Source: CAVTJL01 sp963735065 (lineage in GTDB: Bacteria; Pseudomonadota; Alphaproteobacteria; Geminicoccales; Geminicoccaceae). Taken from it: a DNA stretch of 64,000 nucleotides. Where the stretch lies: contig CAVTJL010000001.1 in NCBI GenBank assembly GCA_963735065.1, positions 1,922,001 to 1,986,000 of the forward strand, in the 5' to 3' direction. Both the position numbers and the translations under genes were made by a program. Under the pieces are notes generated by a model. The model worked only from the letters and a program-made list of their open reading frames with translations. It did no database searches and had not been told where the DNA came from. Position 1 is the first letter of the stretch; each line of letters starts with the position of its first letter. Shown piece after piece: positions 16,936-25,805 of this stretch.

Positions 16936-18423
16936 CTAGGTCGCGTCGAGCTCACGGCGCACTTGTGGCAGCAGATCGGCCAGGTCCTCGGCGATGAGCC
17001 CTTCGCCGGCACGAGCGCCTAAGGCCGCGTGCAGCCACACGGCTGCAGCCGCCGCCTCGAAGGCAGCCACTCCCTGTGCGAGGAGGCCGAGCGTTATTCC
17101 CGCCAGCACGTCACCGGTGCCGGCGGTAGCGAGCGCCGGCGGAGCTTGGCCCATGACGGCCGCTCGGCCATCCGGTGCGGCAACGACCGTGTCGGCGCCT
17201 TTGAGCACGACGATGGCGCCGCTGGCAGCAGCAGCGGCCTGAGCGCGGGCCAAGCGGCTGCCCGTCGCCGTGAACAGACGGGCAAACTCGCCATCGTGCG
17301 GCGTAAGTACGCAGTTACGATGGAGCAACCCGAAGAGCTGCTCAGGGTTCTCGGCGAAGCTCGAGAGCGCGTCCGCGTCGAGCACGACGGGCTTGCCCTT
17401 GGTGAGGGCCACCTCGGCGAGGTCGCGGGTAGCCTTGCCCACCCCCTGACCCGGCCCGAGCAGCACAGCGCTCATCCGCCGATCGCCGAAGAGCGCCTCG
17501 AGACCCGCCGGCCCGTTGATCGGCTTGGTCATGATCGTGGTCAGCTGCGCAGCATAGACGGAGAGGTCGCCGGGCGCACAGCCGATGCTGACGAGGCCGG
17601 CCCCCGCTCTTAGCGCGGCCCGGGCGGCCAGACGGGCCGCGCCGGTCGCAGAGGCCGGGCCTCCCGTAACGAGCGCATGGCCGAAAGTGTACTTGTGGGA
17701 CTCAGGGGTGCGTGCAGGCAGTGCGCTGTGCCAGAGTTGCGGCACGTTCTGCCAGAGACCTATCTGACGCTCGGCAACGATGCTTTCGGGAATGCCGATG
17801 TCGACGATCTCGAGCCGGCCCGTGCGGAGCCGGCCGGGCAAAAGGTAGTGGCCGGGCTTGGCCCGACAGAAGGTGACCGTGAGCTGTGCCCCAATGGCCG
17901 GCCCCTCGATGGAGCCTGTAGCTCCATCGACGCCCGAGGGAATGTCGATGGCGACCACGGCCCTCGACTCGGCGGCGATCCGCGCCACCAGATGGGCGGC
18001 GAGGCCGCCAAGCGGGCGGGCGAGCCCGGCTCCGAACAGGGCGTCGACGACAAGGCTCTCGCTACCCAGCGCGTCCTCGCTCTGAGCCACCTCGATTGGT
18101 CCTGCCCAGGCGGCAGCCATCGTCGCCGCGTCGCCCCTGAGCGCTGCCGGCTCGACCAGCGAGATGAGGCGCACCGGCCAGCCGACTGCGTGCAGCAGAC
18201 GGGCGACGACATAGCCGTCGCCGCCATTGTTGCCGGGGCCGCAAAGCACCAGCGTGGGCTGTGGGGGAAAGGAGGTGGTGATCGCGCGCGTGACAGCGCG
18301 GCCTGCATTCTCCATCAACCGGAGGCCGGGTATGCCGCTCGCGATCGTCGCGCCGTCGACCTCTCCCATCACCTTGGGAGGCAGCAGAACGGCCCCCGGC
18401 GCCGGAATCGCCGCCGGCATCAC
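16936..18423 (-). CDS. nnr: Bifunctional NAD(P)H-hydrate repair enzyme (epimerase + dehydratase)
   Basis: 495 aa in two domains. The N-terminal YjeF_N part (MENAGRAVTRAI, VLCGPGNNGGDGYVVARLL, AIDIPSGVDGATG) epimerises damaged hydrated NADH and NADPH. The C-terminal ribokinase-like part (VLLGPGQGVGKATRDL, VVLDADALSS, CVLTPHDGEFARLF, ALATAGTGDVLAGI) dehydrates them back with ADP. This is a housekeeping metabolite-repair enzyme and the fused form is usual in bacteria. It is on the same strand as, and 13 bp downstream of, a TerB-like gene. M2 is an equally good start. Confidence 0.94.
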   Translation of the reverse strand: MMPAAIPAPGAVLLPPKVMGEVDGATIASGIPGLRLMENAGRAVTRAITTSFPPQPTLVLCGPGNNGGDGYVVARLLHAVGWPVRLISLVEPAALRGDAATMAAAWAGPIEVAQSEDALGSESLVVDALFGAGLARPLGGLAAHLVARIAAESRAVVAIDIPSGVDGATGSIEGPAIGAQLTVTFCRAKPGHYLLPGRLRTGRLEIVDIGIPESIVAERQIGLWQNVPQLWHSALPARTPESHKYTFGHALVTGGPASATGAARLAARAALRAGAGLVSIGCAPGDLSVYAAQLTTIMTKPINGPAGLEALFGDRRMSAVLLGPGQGVGKATRDLAEVALTKGKPVVLDADALSSFAENPEQLFGLLHRNCVLTPHDGEFARLFTATGSRLARAQAAAAASGAIVVLKGADTVVAAPDGRAAVMGQAPPALATAGTGDVLAGITLGLLAQGVAAFEAAAAAVWLHAALGARAGEGLIAEDLADLLPQVRRELDAT

Positions 18424-18436
18424 GTCCTCCCGGAGC

Positions 18437-18898
18437 TCAGACCACCCGATAGCGCGCCTGGGCCGCGCGTTCGATCGCGGCCGCCACGAGCCGCTCGATG
18501 TGAAGCTTGTGACGAATCATCTCAAGCAGCCGAAGCTCGTCCTGGACCGCCTTGCCGTCGGCTGCGGCGACGTCGCACGCTAGCGTATAGGCCGTCTCGC
18601 GGAGCGGCGCTGGCAGCGCTTTGGCGATCATGTCGAGCGCGATGTCGAGGCCGTCCTCCTGGCGAAGCAGATCCGCGCACTCCTGGCCAATGTCGGCCAC
18701 GCGGTCCCGCTCGAACGTGGCGAAAACGGGTAGCGTCCGAACGAGGCGGCCCATCACCTCGAGCTCCGAATCGGTCATCCGTCCTTCCGCCGCCGCAACC
18801 AGGACCATCGTGTAGATCAGCGCAGCGTGGCGGTCGATGCTGCGCGCCGCCTGAGCGCGCTCCTCTTTTTCCATCCCCTCGATCCGCATCCATTCCAT
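18437..18898 (-). CDS. TerB-family (tellurite resistance TerB-like) protein
   Basis: About 153 aa, almost all alpha-helical. It has HAALIYTMVLVAAAEGRMTD and LRETAYTLACDVAAADGKAV, two repeated acidic-loop segments (AEGRMTDSELEVM and ADGKAVQDELRLLEM) typical of TerB-like folds, where the acidic residues bind divalent metal. No terA/C/D/E genes are nearby, so true tellurite resistance is not suggested; the family is widely spread with unknown function. The frame extends to 18940, but that would overlap the divergent psuG start exactly, so I chose ATG 18898; ATG 18874 is also possible. Confidence 0.78.
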   Translation of the reverse strand: MEWMRIEGMEKEERAQAARSIDRHAALIYTMVLVAAAEGRMTDSELEVMGRLVRTLPVFATFERDRVADIGQECADLLRQEDGLDIALDMIAKALPAPLRETAYTLACDVAAADGKAVQDELRLLEMIRHKLHIERLVAAAIERAAQARYRVV

Positions 18899-18939
18899 AG
18901 ACTGGCCAAGATACATGCTGATGCCGGAGGGAAAACGCA

Positions 18940-19866
18940 ATGACGGCCGTCATCCCGAGCGAAGAGGTCGCGGCGGCGCTGCGTGACGGGACGCCGGTCG
19001 TCGCGCTCGAGACCACGCTGATCGCGCACGGTATTCCGCGTCCCAGGAACCTTCATCTGGCTCGGTCGATCGAGGCCGCGGTGCGGGCCGCCGGCGCTGT
19101 GCCGGCGACGATCGGGCTCATCGACGGGGAAATCCGCATCGGTCTCGACGCGGCCGGTCTCGAGCGGATCGCGGAGGCGCCTGACGTCGCGAAGTGCTCC
19201 ACGCGGGACCTGGCGCCGGTGCTGGCCCGGCGGGGCCTCGGCGCGACGACAGTGGCTGCCACCATGTATGCCGCGGCACGGGTCGGGATCAGGGTGATGG
19301 CGACGGGAGGGCTGGGTGGCGTGCATCGTGGCGGGGAGGCGAGCCTCGACGTCTCGGCCGACCTGCTGGAGCTGCGAAGAAGCCCGATGGCGGTAGTCTG
19401 CAGTGGCGCCAAGATGGTCCTGGATCTCCCGCGCACGCTCGAGGTGCTCGAGAGCCAGGGGGTGACGGTGGTCGGGTATGGCACGGCTGACCTCCCGGGA
19501 TTTTATTGCCGCGAGACTGGCATCTCGATCCCACGGGTCGACGGGCTGGGCGGGCTCGTTGCTCTCCTGCATAGCCAAGCCTTGCTCGGTTGGCCCAGTG
19601 GCATCGTCGTCGCCAACCCGCCCCCCGCGGCGCTGGCACTTTGCCGGTCGGAGATGGAGAGCCTCGTCGAGGAGGCTCTGAGGGAGGCGCATCGACAGAA
19701 GATCCACGGCCCGGCCGAGACGCCGTTCCTATTGGCCGAGCTGGCCCGATCCAGCGGTGGGCGCACGGTTCGCGTGAACGAGGGCCTTGTCCTGGCCAAC
19801 GCACAGCTGGCTGCCGAGCTTTCGGTTGCCTTCGCTGCGGTCGGGGCGCCGAAGGTCGTGGTCTAA
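18940..19866 (+). CDS. psuG: Pseudouridine-5'-phosphate glycosidase
   Basis: 308 aa. PsuG splits the C-C bond of pseudouridine 5'-phosphate to uracil and ribose 5-phosphate. Seen here: VALETTLIAHGIPRPRNL with the conserved Glu, KCSTRDL, TTVAATMYAA, ATGGLGGVHRG with metal- and phosphate-contact residues, and SGAKMVLDLPRTLE with the Lys that forms the imine to the sugar. The start has a GGAGGG ribosome site 7 bp upstream. In many bacteria the pseudouridine kinase psuK lies beside psuG; no PfkB-type kinase is in this window, so the substrate must be phosphorylated by an enzyme encoded elsewhere. It is transcribed divergently from the TerB-like gene. Confidence 0.95.
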   Translation: MTAVIPSEEVAAALRDGTPVVALETTLIAHGIPRPRNLHLARSIEAAVRAAGAVPATIGLIDGEIRIGLDAAGLERIAEAPDVAKCSTRDLAPVLARRGLGATTVAATMYAAARVGIRVMATGGLGGVHRGGEASLDVSADLLELRRSPMAVVCSGAKMVLDLPRTLEVLESQGVTVVGYGTADLPGFYCRETGISIPRVDGLGGLVALLHSQALLGWPSGIVVANPPPAALALCRSEMESLVEEALREAHRQKIHGPAETPFLLAELARSSGGRTVRVNEGLVLANAQLAAELSVAFAAVGAPKVVV

Positions 19867-19956
19867 AGGTAGAATATACTTGACGCAATTCTCCTTTGTG
19901 GAGAGCCTCGATGGGGTTGGGCGGAGGCATCACAGGAACGGGCTGGCAATGCCGCC

Positions 19957-20715
19957 ATGAGAACCGGTCGGCGCGTGCTGATTGTGGGCGACCCGGCGCT
20001 CAGCCGAGGGCTGATCAAGATGGTCCTCTCGAATCTGGGCTATGTCGTGTCGGTCGTGGCCGATGGGGCTGAGGCGGTGGCGATGCTGACGCACTCGCGC
20101 TTCGCGCTGGTGATGATCGCGCTGCAGCTGCCTGACGGATCGGGCACGGTATTGGCGCGGCGGCTGCGCGAGGCCCTCGGATCCGACGACGACTCCCCAA
20201 TCCTCCTGTTTGGTGATGCCTGGGACCGGGAGGCGTTGGCGCGTGAGTGCCGCAGTGCCGGGGTCAGCGCCTATCTCGAGAAGCCAATCTCGATCGGGCG
20301 GCTCGTGAAGGCCGTCCGCGAGCTCACTCAGCTGGAGCCGGCCGGAGCTGGAAGGGAGGTCATCTTGTCGTCGAAGAGCAGCCCCGTCGACATGGTTCAT
20401 CTAAACTCCTTCACGAACGGTGATCTGCAACTAGAGCGCGAGCTGGGCTCGCTCTTTCTCTCAACTGCCGTTCATTATGTGGAGGAGATGCGCCAGGGTT
20501 TGGTCGCGCCCGACAGCTGGCAGCGGGCTGCGCACGCGCTCAAGGGAGCCAGCGCCGGCCTCGGCGCCGTCGATCTTGCCGAGATTGCCGGGGAAGCGGA
20601 GCGAGCCGAGCCGTCCGAGGCGACGCTCGGCCAGATCGTCCGGCATGTCGATCGTGTACGGAAGTTTCTTGCCTGCCGTGGCCACGAGATGAAGGAGGTC
20701 ACCAGCGGCGGATGA
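19957..20715 (+). CDS. Degenerate response-regulator receiver fused to an Hpt domain
   Basis: 252 aa. Residues 1-120 follow the receiver fold (RVLIVGDPALSRGLIKMVL, a conserved Lys in AYLEKPISIGRL). The phosphate-accepting Asp position at the end of strand 3 is Ala (FALVMIALQLPDGSG), so it should not be phosphorylated in the normal way. Residues about 145-240 resemble a histidine phosphotransfer domain with RAAHALKGASAGLGAVDL, in which the His is present. The protein could relay phosphate through its Hpt while the receiver acts as a binding or dimerisation module. No histidine kinase is adjacent. The start ATG has only a weak ribosome site. Confidence 0.8.
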   Translation: MRTGRRVLIVGDPALSRGLIKMVLSNLGYVVSVVADGAEAVAMLTHSRFALVMIALQLPDGSGTVLARRLREALGSDDDSPILLFGDAWDREALARECRSAGVSAYLEKPISIGRLVKAVRELTQLEPAGAGREVILSSKSSPVDMVHLNSFTNGDLQLERELGSLFLSTAVHYVEEMRQGLVAPDSWQRAAHALKGASAGLGAVDLAEIAGEAERAEPSEATLGQIVRHVDRVRKFLACRGHEMKEVTSGG

Positions 20716-20922
20716 CCGTCACACAGACGCGGCGGCAGCCGTTGGAATGCGGCAACAGGGGCGAGCGGCCGCTGCCTGCAAGGCCAGAATTCCCTTGATT
20801 CGCCTTAGGGTTTCGCCTGTTATCGGCGGCACCGCCTCGGCGGCGATGAAGCAGTTTGCTCGTTACTTTATATGCAGGGCGCACGCCCAATAGCGACTTA
20901 GGTGAATGATAGGAACGCCGCG

Positions 20923-21801
20923 ATGGTGACGATCTTCCGTTTGATGCTGTTGGGTATGCTTTCAATTGCTGTGACGGCCTGCACAGAGACCAACGGCAAT
21001 GTCTCGGGAGTCGATCCGAACGTCATCGATGATGGCTTTCTCTATGTGGGCGGCGTTGATGCCGCGCGCGCGATGCAGCCCCAGGGTCCGCCCTTCTCGC
21101 AGGGGCTCCGAACCGGCTATTTCGCCTATGTCGACCAGCTGAAGAAGGGCTACGACATTCCGGCGATCGCTCACTTCAGCCGCAAGGCCGTAGCATCGGC
21201 CGAGGGCCTCAATGTCCAGCCGGACATGTTGGATTATTATCGCGGGCTGCCCAAGGCGTCGGCTGACGAGCTTGCGGCCGCTCGGGCCCGGATGATCAGC
21301 GCCTTCGACGCGGGGGGACGGAGCTCGGCCGCTGCCGATGCCGCCAGGGCGCAGGTCGCCTTCGACTGCTGGCTCCGGGAGACGGATAAAGGCGATACGG
21401 CCGGCATCAGCCGTTGCAAGGGTGAGTTCGAGGACGCGATCACCAAGGTCGAGAACTCGCTAGCCAAGCCGGCCAGCACCTACATCGTCTTCTTCGCCTG
21501 GGATCGTGCGGACCTCACCCCAGTGGCGCAGCAGATCCTCACTCAGGTGGCGACCGACTTCAAGGCGGGCAAATCCACCACGCTCGTCCTTGCCGGCTAC
21601 ACCGATACCTCGGGTTCGGCCCCGTACAATCTGAAGCTCTCGGAGCGACGGGCGAAGTCGGTGGCGGCCGCGCTGGCGAAGCTGGGCATCTCGACGGATG
21701 CGATGAAGGTCAACTGGTACGGCGAGACGCACCTTAGGGTTCAGACCAAGGATGGTGTTCGTGAGCCGCAGAACCGGCGCGTCGAGATTAACTTCCAGTA
21801 G
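20923..21801 (+). CDS. OmpA-family outer-membrane lipoprotein
   Basis: 292 aa. A lipoprotein signal (MVTIFRLMLLGMLSIAVTAC) ends in a lipobox whose Cys becomes the lipidated first residue. A middle region without clear homology follows. The last 110 residues are an OmpA/Pal peptidoglycan-binding domain: YIVFFAWDRADLTPVAQQIL, VLAGYTDTSGSAPYNLKLSE with the Asp, and RRAKSVAAAL, ending QNRRVEINFQ with the conserved Arg. It probably ties the outer membrane to the wall, but without neighbouring tol genes it is not Pal itself. ATG 20923 is preceded by AGGAA at 8 bp; ATG 20902 has none. Confidence 0.88.
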   Translation: MVTIFRLMLLGMLSIAVTACTETNGNVSGVDPNVIDDGFLYVGGVDAARAMQPQGPPFSQGLRTGYFAYVDQLKKGYDIPAIAHFSRKAVASAEGLNVQPDMLDYYRGLPKASADELAAARARMISAFDAGGRSSAAADAARAQVAFDCWLRETDKGDTAGISRCKGEFEDAITKVENSLAKPASTYIVFFAWDRADLTPVAQQILTQVATDFKAGKSTTLVLAGYTDTSGSAPYNLKLSERRAKSVAAALAKLGISTDAMKVNWYGETHLRVQTKDGVREPQNRRVEINFQ

Positions 21802-21847
21802 GGCGCGGCAGCGCGGACTTCTCTGGCTGCTCCAGTCTTGAGCATGG

Positions 21848-21879
21848 AAAAGCCCCGTACCCGAAGGTACGGGGCTTTT
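21848..21879 (+). terminator. Rho-independent terminator after the OmpA-family gene
   Basis: A perfect 14-bp stem (AAAAGCCCCGTACC with GGTACGGGGCTTTT) closes on a CGAA tetraloop. The TTTT followed by CTCTTT serves as the T-tract on the plus strand, and AAAA at the other side lets it work for minus-strand transcripts too. It lies 46 bp after the OmpA-family stop and 109 bp from the convergent end of moaA. Confidence 0.93.
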
Positions 21880-21987
21880 CTCTTTCCGGGCTGTCCACGC
21901 CGCCACGCGCGCAACATCCCGGGCCCCAGCTATCAGCCGGTCACGGGGCGTGGGATGCGATCGACAGGGCTCGGGGCGGGAGGGACG

Positions 21988-22980
21988 CTAGCCGCCCGTG
22001 ACGCTCATATGGCGGCCTACAGCCGGGCGGTTGTGCCGCCGGTCGATGACGAAATCATGGCCTTTCGGCTTGCGGGCGATGCCATCGAGGATGGCCCGGT
22101 GCAGCGGCTCGTTGCTCTCGGACGCGCGGAGCGGTGCGCGAAGATCGATGCGATCCTCCTGGCCGAGGCACATGTACATTGTGCCCGTGCAGGTGACCCT
22201 GACACGATTGCAGGACTCGCAGAAATTGTGAGAGAGCGGTGTGATGAAGCCGAGCCGACCTCCGGTCTCGCGCACACGCACATAGCGAGCCGGGCCGCCG
22301 GTGCGATAGGGAATCTCCTCGAGCGTCCAGGTTTTCTCGAGACGCGAGCGCAAGAGAGAGAGGGGCAGGTATTGCGCCGTGCGATCTCCCTCGATCTCCC
22401 CGAGAGGCATCGTCTCGATCAGGGTGAGATCAAAGCCCTCTGTGCCGCACCAGGCGATGATCCGGTCGATCTCGTCTTCGTTCACGCCCTTGAGCGCCAC
22501 CGCATTGATCTTGACCGCCAAACCCGCCCGTCGTGCGGCCGCAATGCCGGCCATCACGCGATCGAGCTTGCCCCATCGCGTGATGGCAGCGAAGCGGACC
22601 GGGTCGAGCGTATCGAGGGAGACGTTGATGCGCCGCACGCCAGCTTCAGCCAGCTCATCCGCAAAGCGCTCGAGCTGGCTGCCGTTGGTCGTGATCGTAA
22701 GCTCGTCGAGAGCGCCCGAGGCGACATGACGCCCCATCGCCCGGATCAGCCACATCACGTTCCGCCGCACGAGCGGCTCACCGCCGGTGAGACGGATCTT
22801 GCGGACACCCAGATCGACGAAGGCGGCGCCAAGGCGGTCCAGCTCCTCGAGGGAGAGAAGGTCCCTCTTGGGCAGAAAGGTCATGTTCTCCGCCATGCAA
22901 TAGACACAGCGGAAGTCGCACCGGTCGGTGAGCGACAGGCGGACGTAGGTGATCTCGCGACCGAATGGGTCGACGACCAT
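21988..22980 (-). CDS. moaA: GTP 3',8-cyclase MoaA
   Basis: 330 aa. A radical-SAM enzyme for the first step of molybdenum cofactor synthesis. The N-terminal cluster motif is CDFRCVYC, then IRLTGGEPLVRRN and TITTNGSQL. The C-terminal second cluster uses FCESCNRVRVTCTG and a later Cys in MYMCLGQE, and the protein ends in the RHMSVTGG double-glycine tail required for activity. ATG 22980 (MVVDPFGREITYVRLS) matches the usual start; the frame also reaches 23019. The gene is convergent with the OmpA-family gene and divergent from NAD kinase. It pairs functionally with modABC about 33 kb away. Confidence 0.95.
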   Translation of the reverse strand: MVVDPFGREITYVRLSLTDRCDFRCVYCMAENMTFLPKRDLLSLEELDRLGAAFVDLGVRKIRLTGGEPLVRRNVMWLIRAMGRHVASGALDELTITTNGSQLERFADELAEAGVRRINVSLDTLDPVRFAAITRWGKLDRVMAGIAAARRAGLAVKINAVALKGVNEDEIDRIIAWCGTEGFDLTLIETMPLGEIEGDRTAQYLPLSLLRSRLEKTWTLEEIPYRTGGPARYVRVRETGGRLGFITPLSHNFCESCNRVRVTCTGTMYMCLGQEDRIDLRAPLRASESNEPLHRAILDGIARKPKGHDFVIDRRHNRPAVGRHMSVTGG

Positions 22981-23147
22981 AGGCGAATGCTCCAACGAGG
23001 CTGGCCGAAAGCCGGGCACCTATGCGGCTCTCCCCTATGCCTGTGTGCTCAACCCAATGTAAGACCCAAGGGGGGCGACGCCCAGGGGGCATCGGCGCGC
23101 GAGCGCTCGGAGGATGCGATGCCGGCCCTCTCCAACCATGGGGAGAG

Positions 23148-23912
23148 ATGGGTTTGAGGCTGGCATTCCGAGCCGCCGACACGGCCGAAGCGCGTGAGGG
23201 GCTGCGCCGGCTCACCGACGTCGACCCCGGTGTCTCGCTTGAGGATGCAGAGGTCGTCGTCGTGCTGGGTGGCGACGGCTTCATGCTCGAGACGCTGCAT
23301 ACCATCCTGCACCGGAACCTGCCTGTTTACGGCATGAACCTCGGCACGGTCGGCTTTCTGCTGAACCAGTTCAGGCCGGACGGCCTCAAGGAGCGCATCG
23401 CGACGGCGAAAAAGGTCGATCTGTTTCCGCTCAGGATGCGGGCCGAGCTTCAGAGCGGCGAGGTCAAGGAGGGGCTCGGCATCAACGAGGTGTCGTTCTT
23501 TCGTGAGACGCGGCAGGCGGCGACGCTCAGCATCGACATCGACGGGATCTGCCGGCTGCCGAACCTCGTCTGCGACGGGTTGCTCATCGCCACCCCAGGC
23601 GGGAGCACGGCCTATAATCTTTCGGCGCACGGGCCGATCATCCCGATCGGCGCCAATCTCCTTGCGCTTACACCAATCAGCCCGTTCCGGCCTCGGCGCT
23701 GGCGTGGTGCCCTGCTGCCCAGCCGCAGCCGCTTCACCATTCGCGTGCTCGACCCCGGCAAACGGCCCGTCGGTGCTGTCTCGGACTATACCGAGGTCCG
23801 GGATGTGGCGAAGGTCGAGGTCTGGGAGGATCGCTCGATCTCGGCCCAGCTGCTCTTCGATCCCGAGCACAACCTCGAAGAGCGAATCCTCAAGGAACAG
23901 TTCATTCCGTGA
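23148..23912 (+). CDS. nadK: NAD kinase
   Basis: About 254 aa, the short alphaproteobacterial form. It makes NADP from NAD and ATP or polyphosphate. VVVLGGDGFMLETLHTI contains the GGDG catalytic motif, then YGMNLGTVGFLLNQF, INEVSFFRETRQAATLSI, DGLLIATPGGSTAYNLSAHG and the C-terminal LLFDPEHNLEERILKEQF. The start was set at ATG 23148 (MGLRLAFRAADTAEA), which matches the family's short N-terminus and follows a GGGGAGAG stretch; the in-frame codons upstream to 23022 have no family counterpart. Confidence 0.94.
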   Translation: MGLRLAFRAADTAEAREGLRRLTDVDPGVSLEDAEVVVVLGGDGFMLETLHTILHRNLPVYGMNLGTVGFLLNQFRPDGLKERIATAKKVDLFPLRMRAELQSGEVKEGLGINEVSFFRETRQAATLSIDIDGICRLPNLVCDGLLIATPGGSTAYNLSAHGPIIPIGANLLALTPISPFRPRRWRGALLPSRSRFTIRVLDPGKRPVGAVSDYTEVRDVAKVEVWEDRSISAQLLFDPEHNLEERILKEQFIP

Positions 23913-23990
23913 GCGTTGGCCTGTCCGGGTGAGGCCGTCCATCGACCTCGAGCTCCGACGGAGATCCAGGGCTTCTGGGAGGCAAGAACC

Positions 23991-25157
23991 ATGAGCGCTG
24001 ATGAGGCGGCACGCTCTGGCTGGACGGCCCGCACGCTGGCAGCACAGGCACTGGGCTCCATCGACGAGCTCAGCCGCGGCGTGGTGCCGCCCATTCATGT
24101 CACCACCACCTATCTGCGCGATCCCGACAACCAGTACCGTAGCGGGAATGTCTACGGCCGCCCGGACAACGAGACGGTTCGTGAGGCGGAAGGGGTCATC
24201 GCGGCGCTCGAGGGCGCTGCGCAGGCGATGGTGCTCGGCTCCGGAATGTCCGCGGCCACGGCCCTTCTCCTTGCGCTGGCACCTGGCGACCATGTGGTGG
24301 CACCGAAGGTGATGTACTGGGCGCTGCGCGATTGGCTGGTCACCGACGGCCGCCGTTGGGGCCTCGAGGTCGATCTGGTCGACACGGGCGACCTCGACGC
24401 CTTACGGGCGGCAGTGCGGCCGGGCGCCACAAGGCTGGTCTGGGTGGAGACGCCGGCCAACCCGCTTTGGTCACTGACGGACATTGCGGCCGCCGCTGCG
24501 ATCGCGCACGCCGCTGGGGCGCTCCTGGCGGTCGATTCGACATGCGCCACACCGATGCTCACGCGCCCGCTGGAGCATGGCGCCGACATCGTCATGCATT
24601 CGGCGACGAAATACCTGAACGGGCATTCGGACGTGATAGCCGGCGCGCTGGCAACCAGGCGTACCGATGGGCTGTGGCAGCGCGTCCGGCGCAACCGGTC
24701 GACCCTCGGACAGATCCTTGGCCCGCTCGAAGCCTTTCTCCTGCTCCGCGGAATGCGGACGCTGCCGCTGCGCGTGCAGGCAGCGAGCGCGTCGGCGATG
24801 GAGCTGGCGCGGCGCTTGGTCCGGCACGATGCCGTCGCTGAGGTGCTTTATCCCGGCTTGCCCACTCATCCCGGGCACGACATCGCACGACGACAGATGA
24901 GCGGCGGGTTCGGCGGCATGCTGAGCATTCGCCTGCGAGGCGGTGAGGCTGCGGCAGTGGCGGCTGCGGCCGGTGTCGAGCTGTGGAAGCGAGCGACATC
25001 GTTGGGCGGTGTCGAGAGCCTGATCGAGCATCGGGCCTCGATCGAGGGCCAGGGATCGCCCTGTCCTCCTGACCTTCTGCGCCTGTCCACCGGCATCGAG
25101 GATCCCGGCGATCTCTTTGCCGACCTCGACCGCGCGCTTCGCGTTGCGAGCGCTTAG
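23991..25157 (+). CDS. metC: Cystathionine beta-lyase / trans-sulfuration PLP enzyme
   Basis: 388 aa, Cys/Met-metabolism PLP family. Seen are VPPIHVTTTYLRD, YGRPDNETVREAE (Tyr contacting PLP phosphate), VLGSGMSAATALLLAL, VETPANPLW, AVDSTCATPMLTRPLEHG, the PLP-binding Lys in HSATKYLNGHSD, and the substrate-binding LGGVESLIEH. The overall features suit cystathionine beta-lyase, but gamma-synthase, gamma-lyase and related homocysteine enzymes share them, so the exact reaction is uncertain. ATG 23991 has GGGAGG 8 bp upstream. It follows nadK by 78 bp on the same strand. Confidence 0.82.
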   Translation: MSADEAARSGWTARTLAAQALGSIDELSRGVVPPIHVTTTYLRDPDNQYRSGNVYGRPDNETVREAEGVIAALEGAAQAMVLGSGMSAATALLLALAPGDHVVAPKVMYWALRDWLVTDGRRWGLEVDLVDTGDLDALRAAVRPGATRLVWVETPANPLWSLTDIAAAAAIAHAAGALLAVDSTCATPMLTRPLEHGADIVMHSATKYLNGHSDVIAGALATRRTDGLWQRVRRNRSTLGQILGPLEAFLLLRGMRTLPLRVQAASASAMELARRLVRHDAVAEVLYPGLPTHPGHDIARRQMSGGFGGMLSIRLRGGEAAAVAAAAGVELWKRATSLGGVESLIEHRASIEGQGSPCPPDLLRLSTGIEDPGDLFADLDRALRVASA

Positions 25158-25245
25158 CGAAGGCCGTCGGGCCAGCGCTTGCAGCGACTGACCCCGCTGG
25201 GGCGGCCTCGGACCTTACCCTAGCCCGGGCTCAGGCCTGGGTTTC

Positions 25246-25770
25246 TCAGCTGCCGGCGACGCGCAGGAGGGATCGGCTCTCGACGCCTAGCTTGGCGCAG
25301 CCGCCCAGGTCTTGAAGCTCGACAAGGAAGACGGCGCCCGCAACATCGGCGCCGACCTTCCGCAACAAGGTCACGGATGCCTGCGCGGTGCCGCCTGTCG
25401 CGATCAGATCGTCGACGAGGACGACGCGGGCGCCCGGGCGGATCAGACCATCGGCGATCTGCAGCGTATCGCTGCCATATTCGAGATCGTACGAATGGCT
25501 GATCACGGCGCCTGGAAGCTTGCCGACCTTGCGGACCATAAGCCAGCCGAGGCCGAGCTTGTAGGCGATAGGCGCGGCAAAGATGAAGCCGCGCGACTCG
25601 ATGGCTGCGATCAGGTCCGGCTGGAATTCCTGCACCAGGCCGGCGAGGCGATCGACCGTCTCAGGCCAAGCCACCCTGTCATTCAGGACCGTCGAGATGT
25701 CGTAGAAGAGGATCCCGGGCTTCGGGAAGTCCGGGATCTTTCGTATCGCCGCCTCGAGGTCGATCGCCAC
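25246..25770 (-). CDS. apt: Adenine phosphoribosyltransferase
   Basis: 174 aa from a GTG start (VAIDLEAAIRKIPDFPKPG), the usual length. It salvages adenine with PRPP to AMP. AAIESRGFIFAAPIAYKLG is the hood/dimer region, and VVLVDDLIATGGTAQASV is the PRPP-binding loop. The frame is open upstream into the aspartate aminotransferase gene, but nothing there resembles Apt. It sits 35 bp downstream of aspartate aminotransferase on the same strand, so the two may be cotranscribed. Confidence 0.93.
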   Translation of the reverse strand: MAIDLEAAIRKIPDFPKPGILFYDISTVLNDRVAWPETVDRLAGLVQEFQPDLIAAIESRGFIFAAPIAYKLGLGWLMVRKVGKLPGAVISHSYDLEYGSDTLQIADGLIRPGARVVLVDDLIATGGTAQASVTLLRKVGADVAGAVFLVELQDLGGCAKLGVESRSLLRVAGS

Positions 25771-25805
25771 CTCTGGTGCCCCGCCCTTGCTGTGGACGCC
25801 GTGCC

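Noticed and set aside
18437..18898. Tellurite resistance locus
   Set aside because: Only a lone TerB-like domain is present; terA, C, D, E and Z are absent.
17677..18900. A 407-codon plus-strand frame opposite the NAD(P)HX repair gene
   Set aside because: Antisense shadow; the C-terminal part becomes Arg/Pro-rich across a gene boundary.
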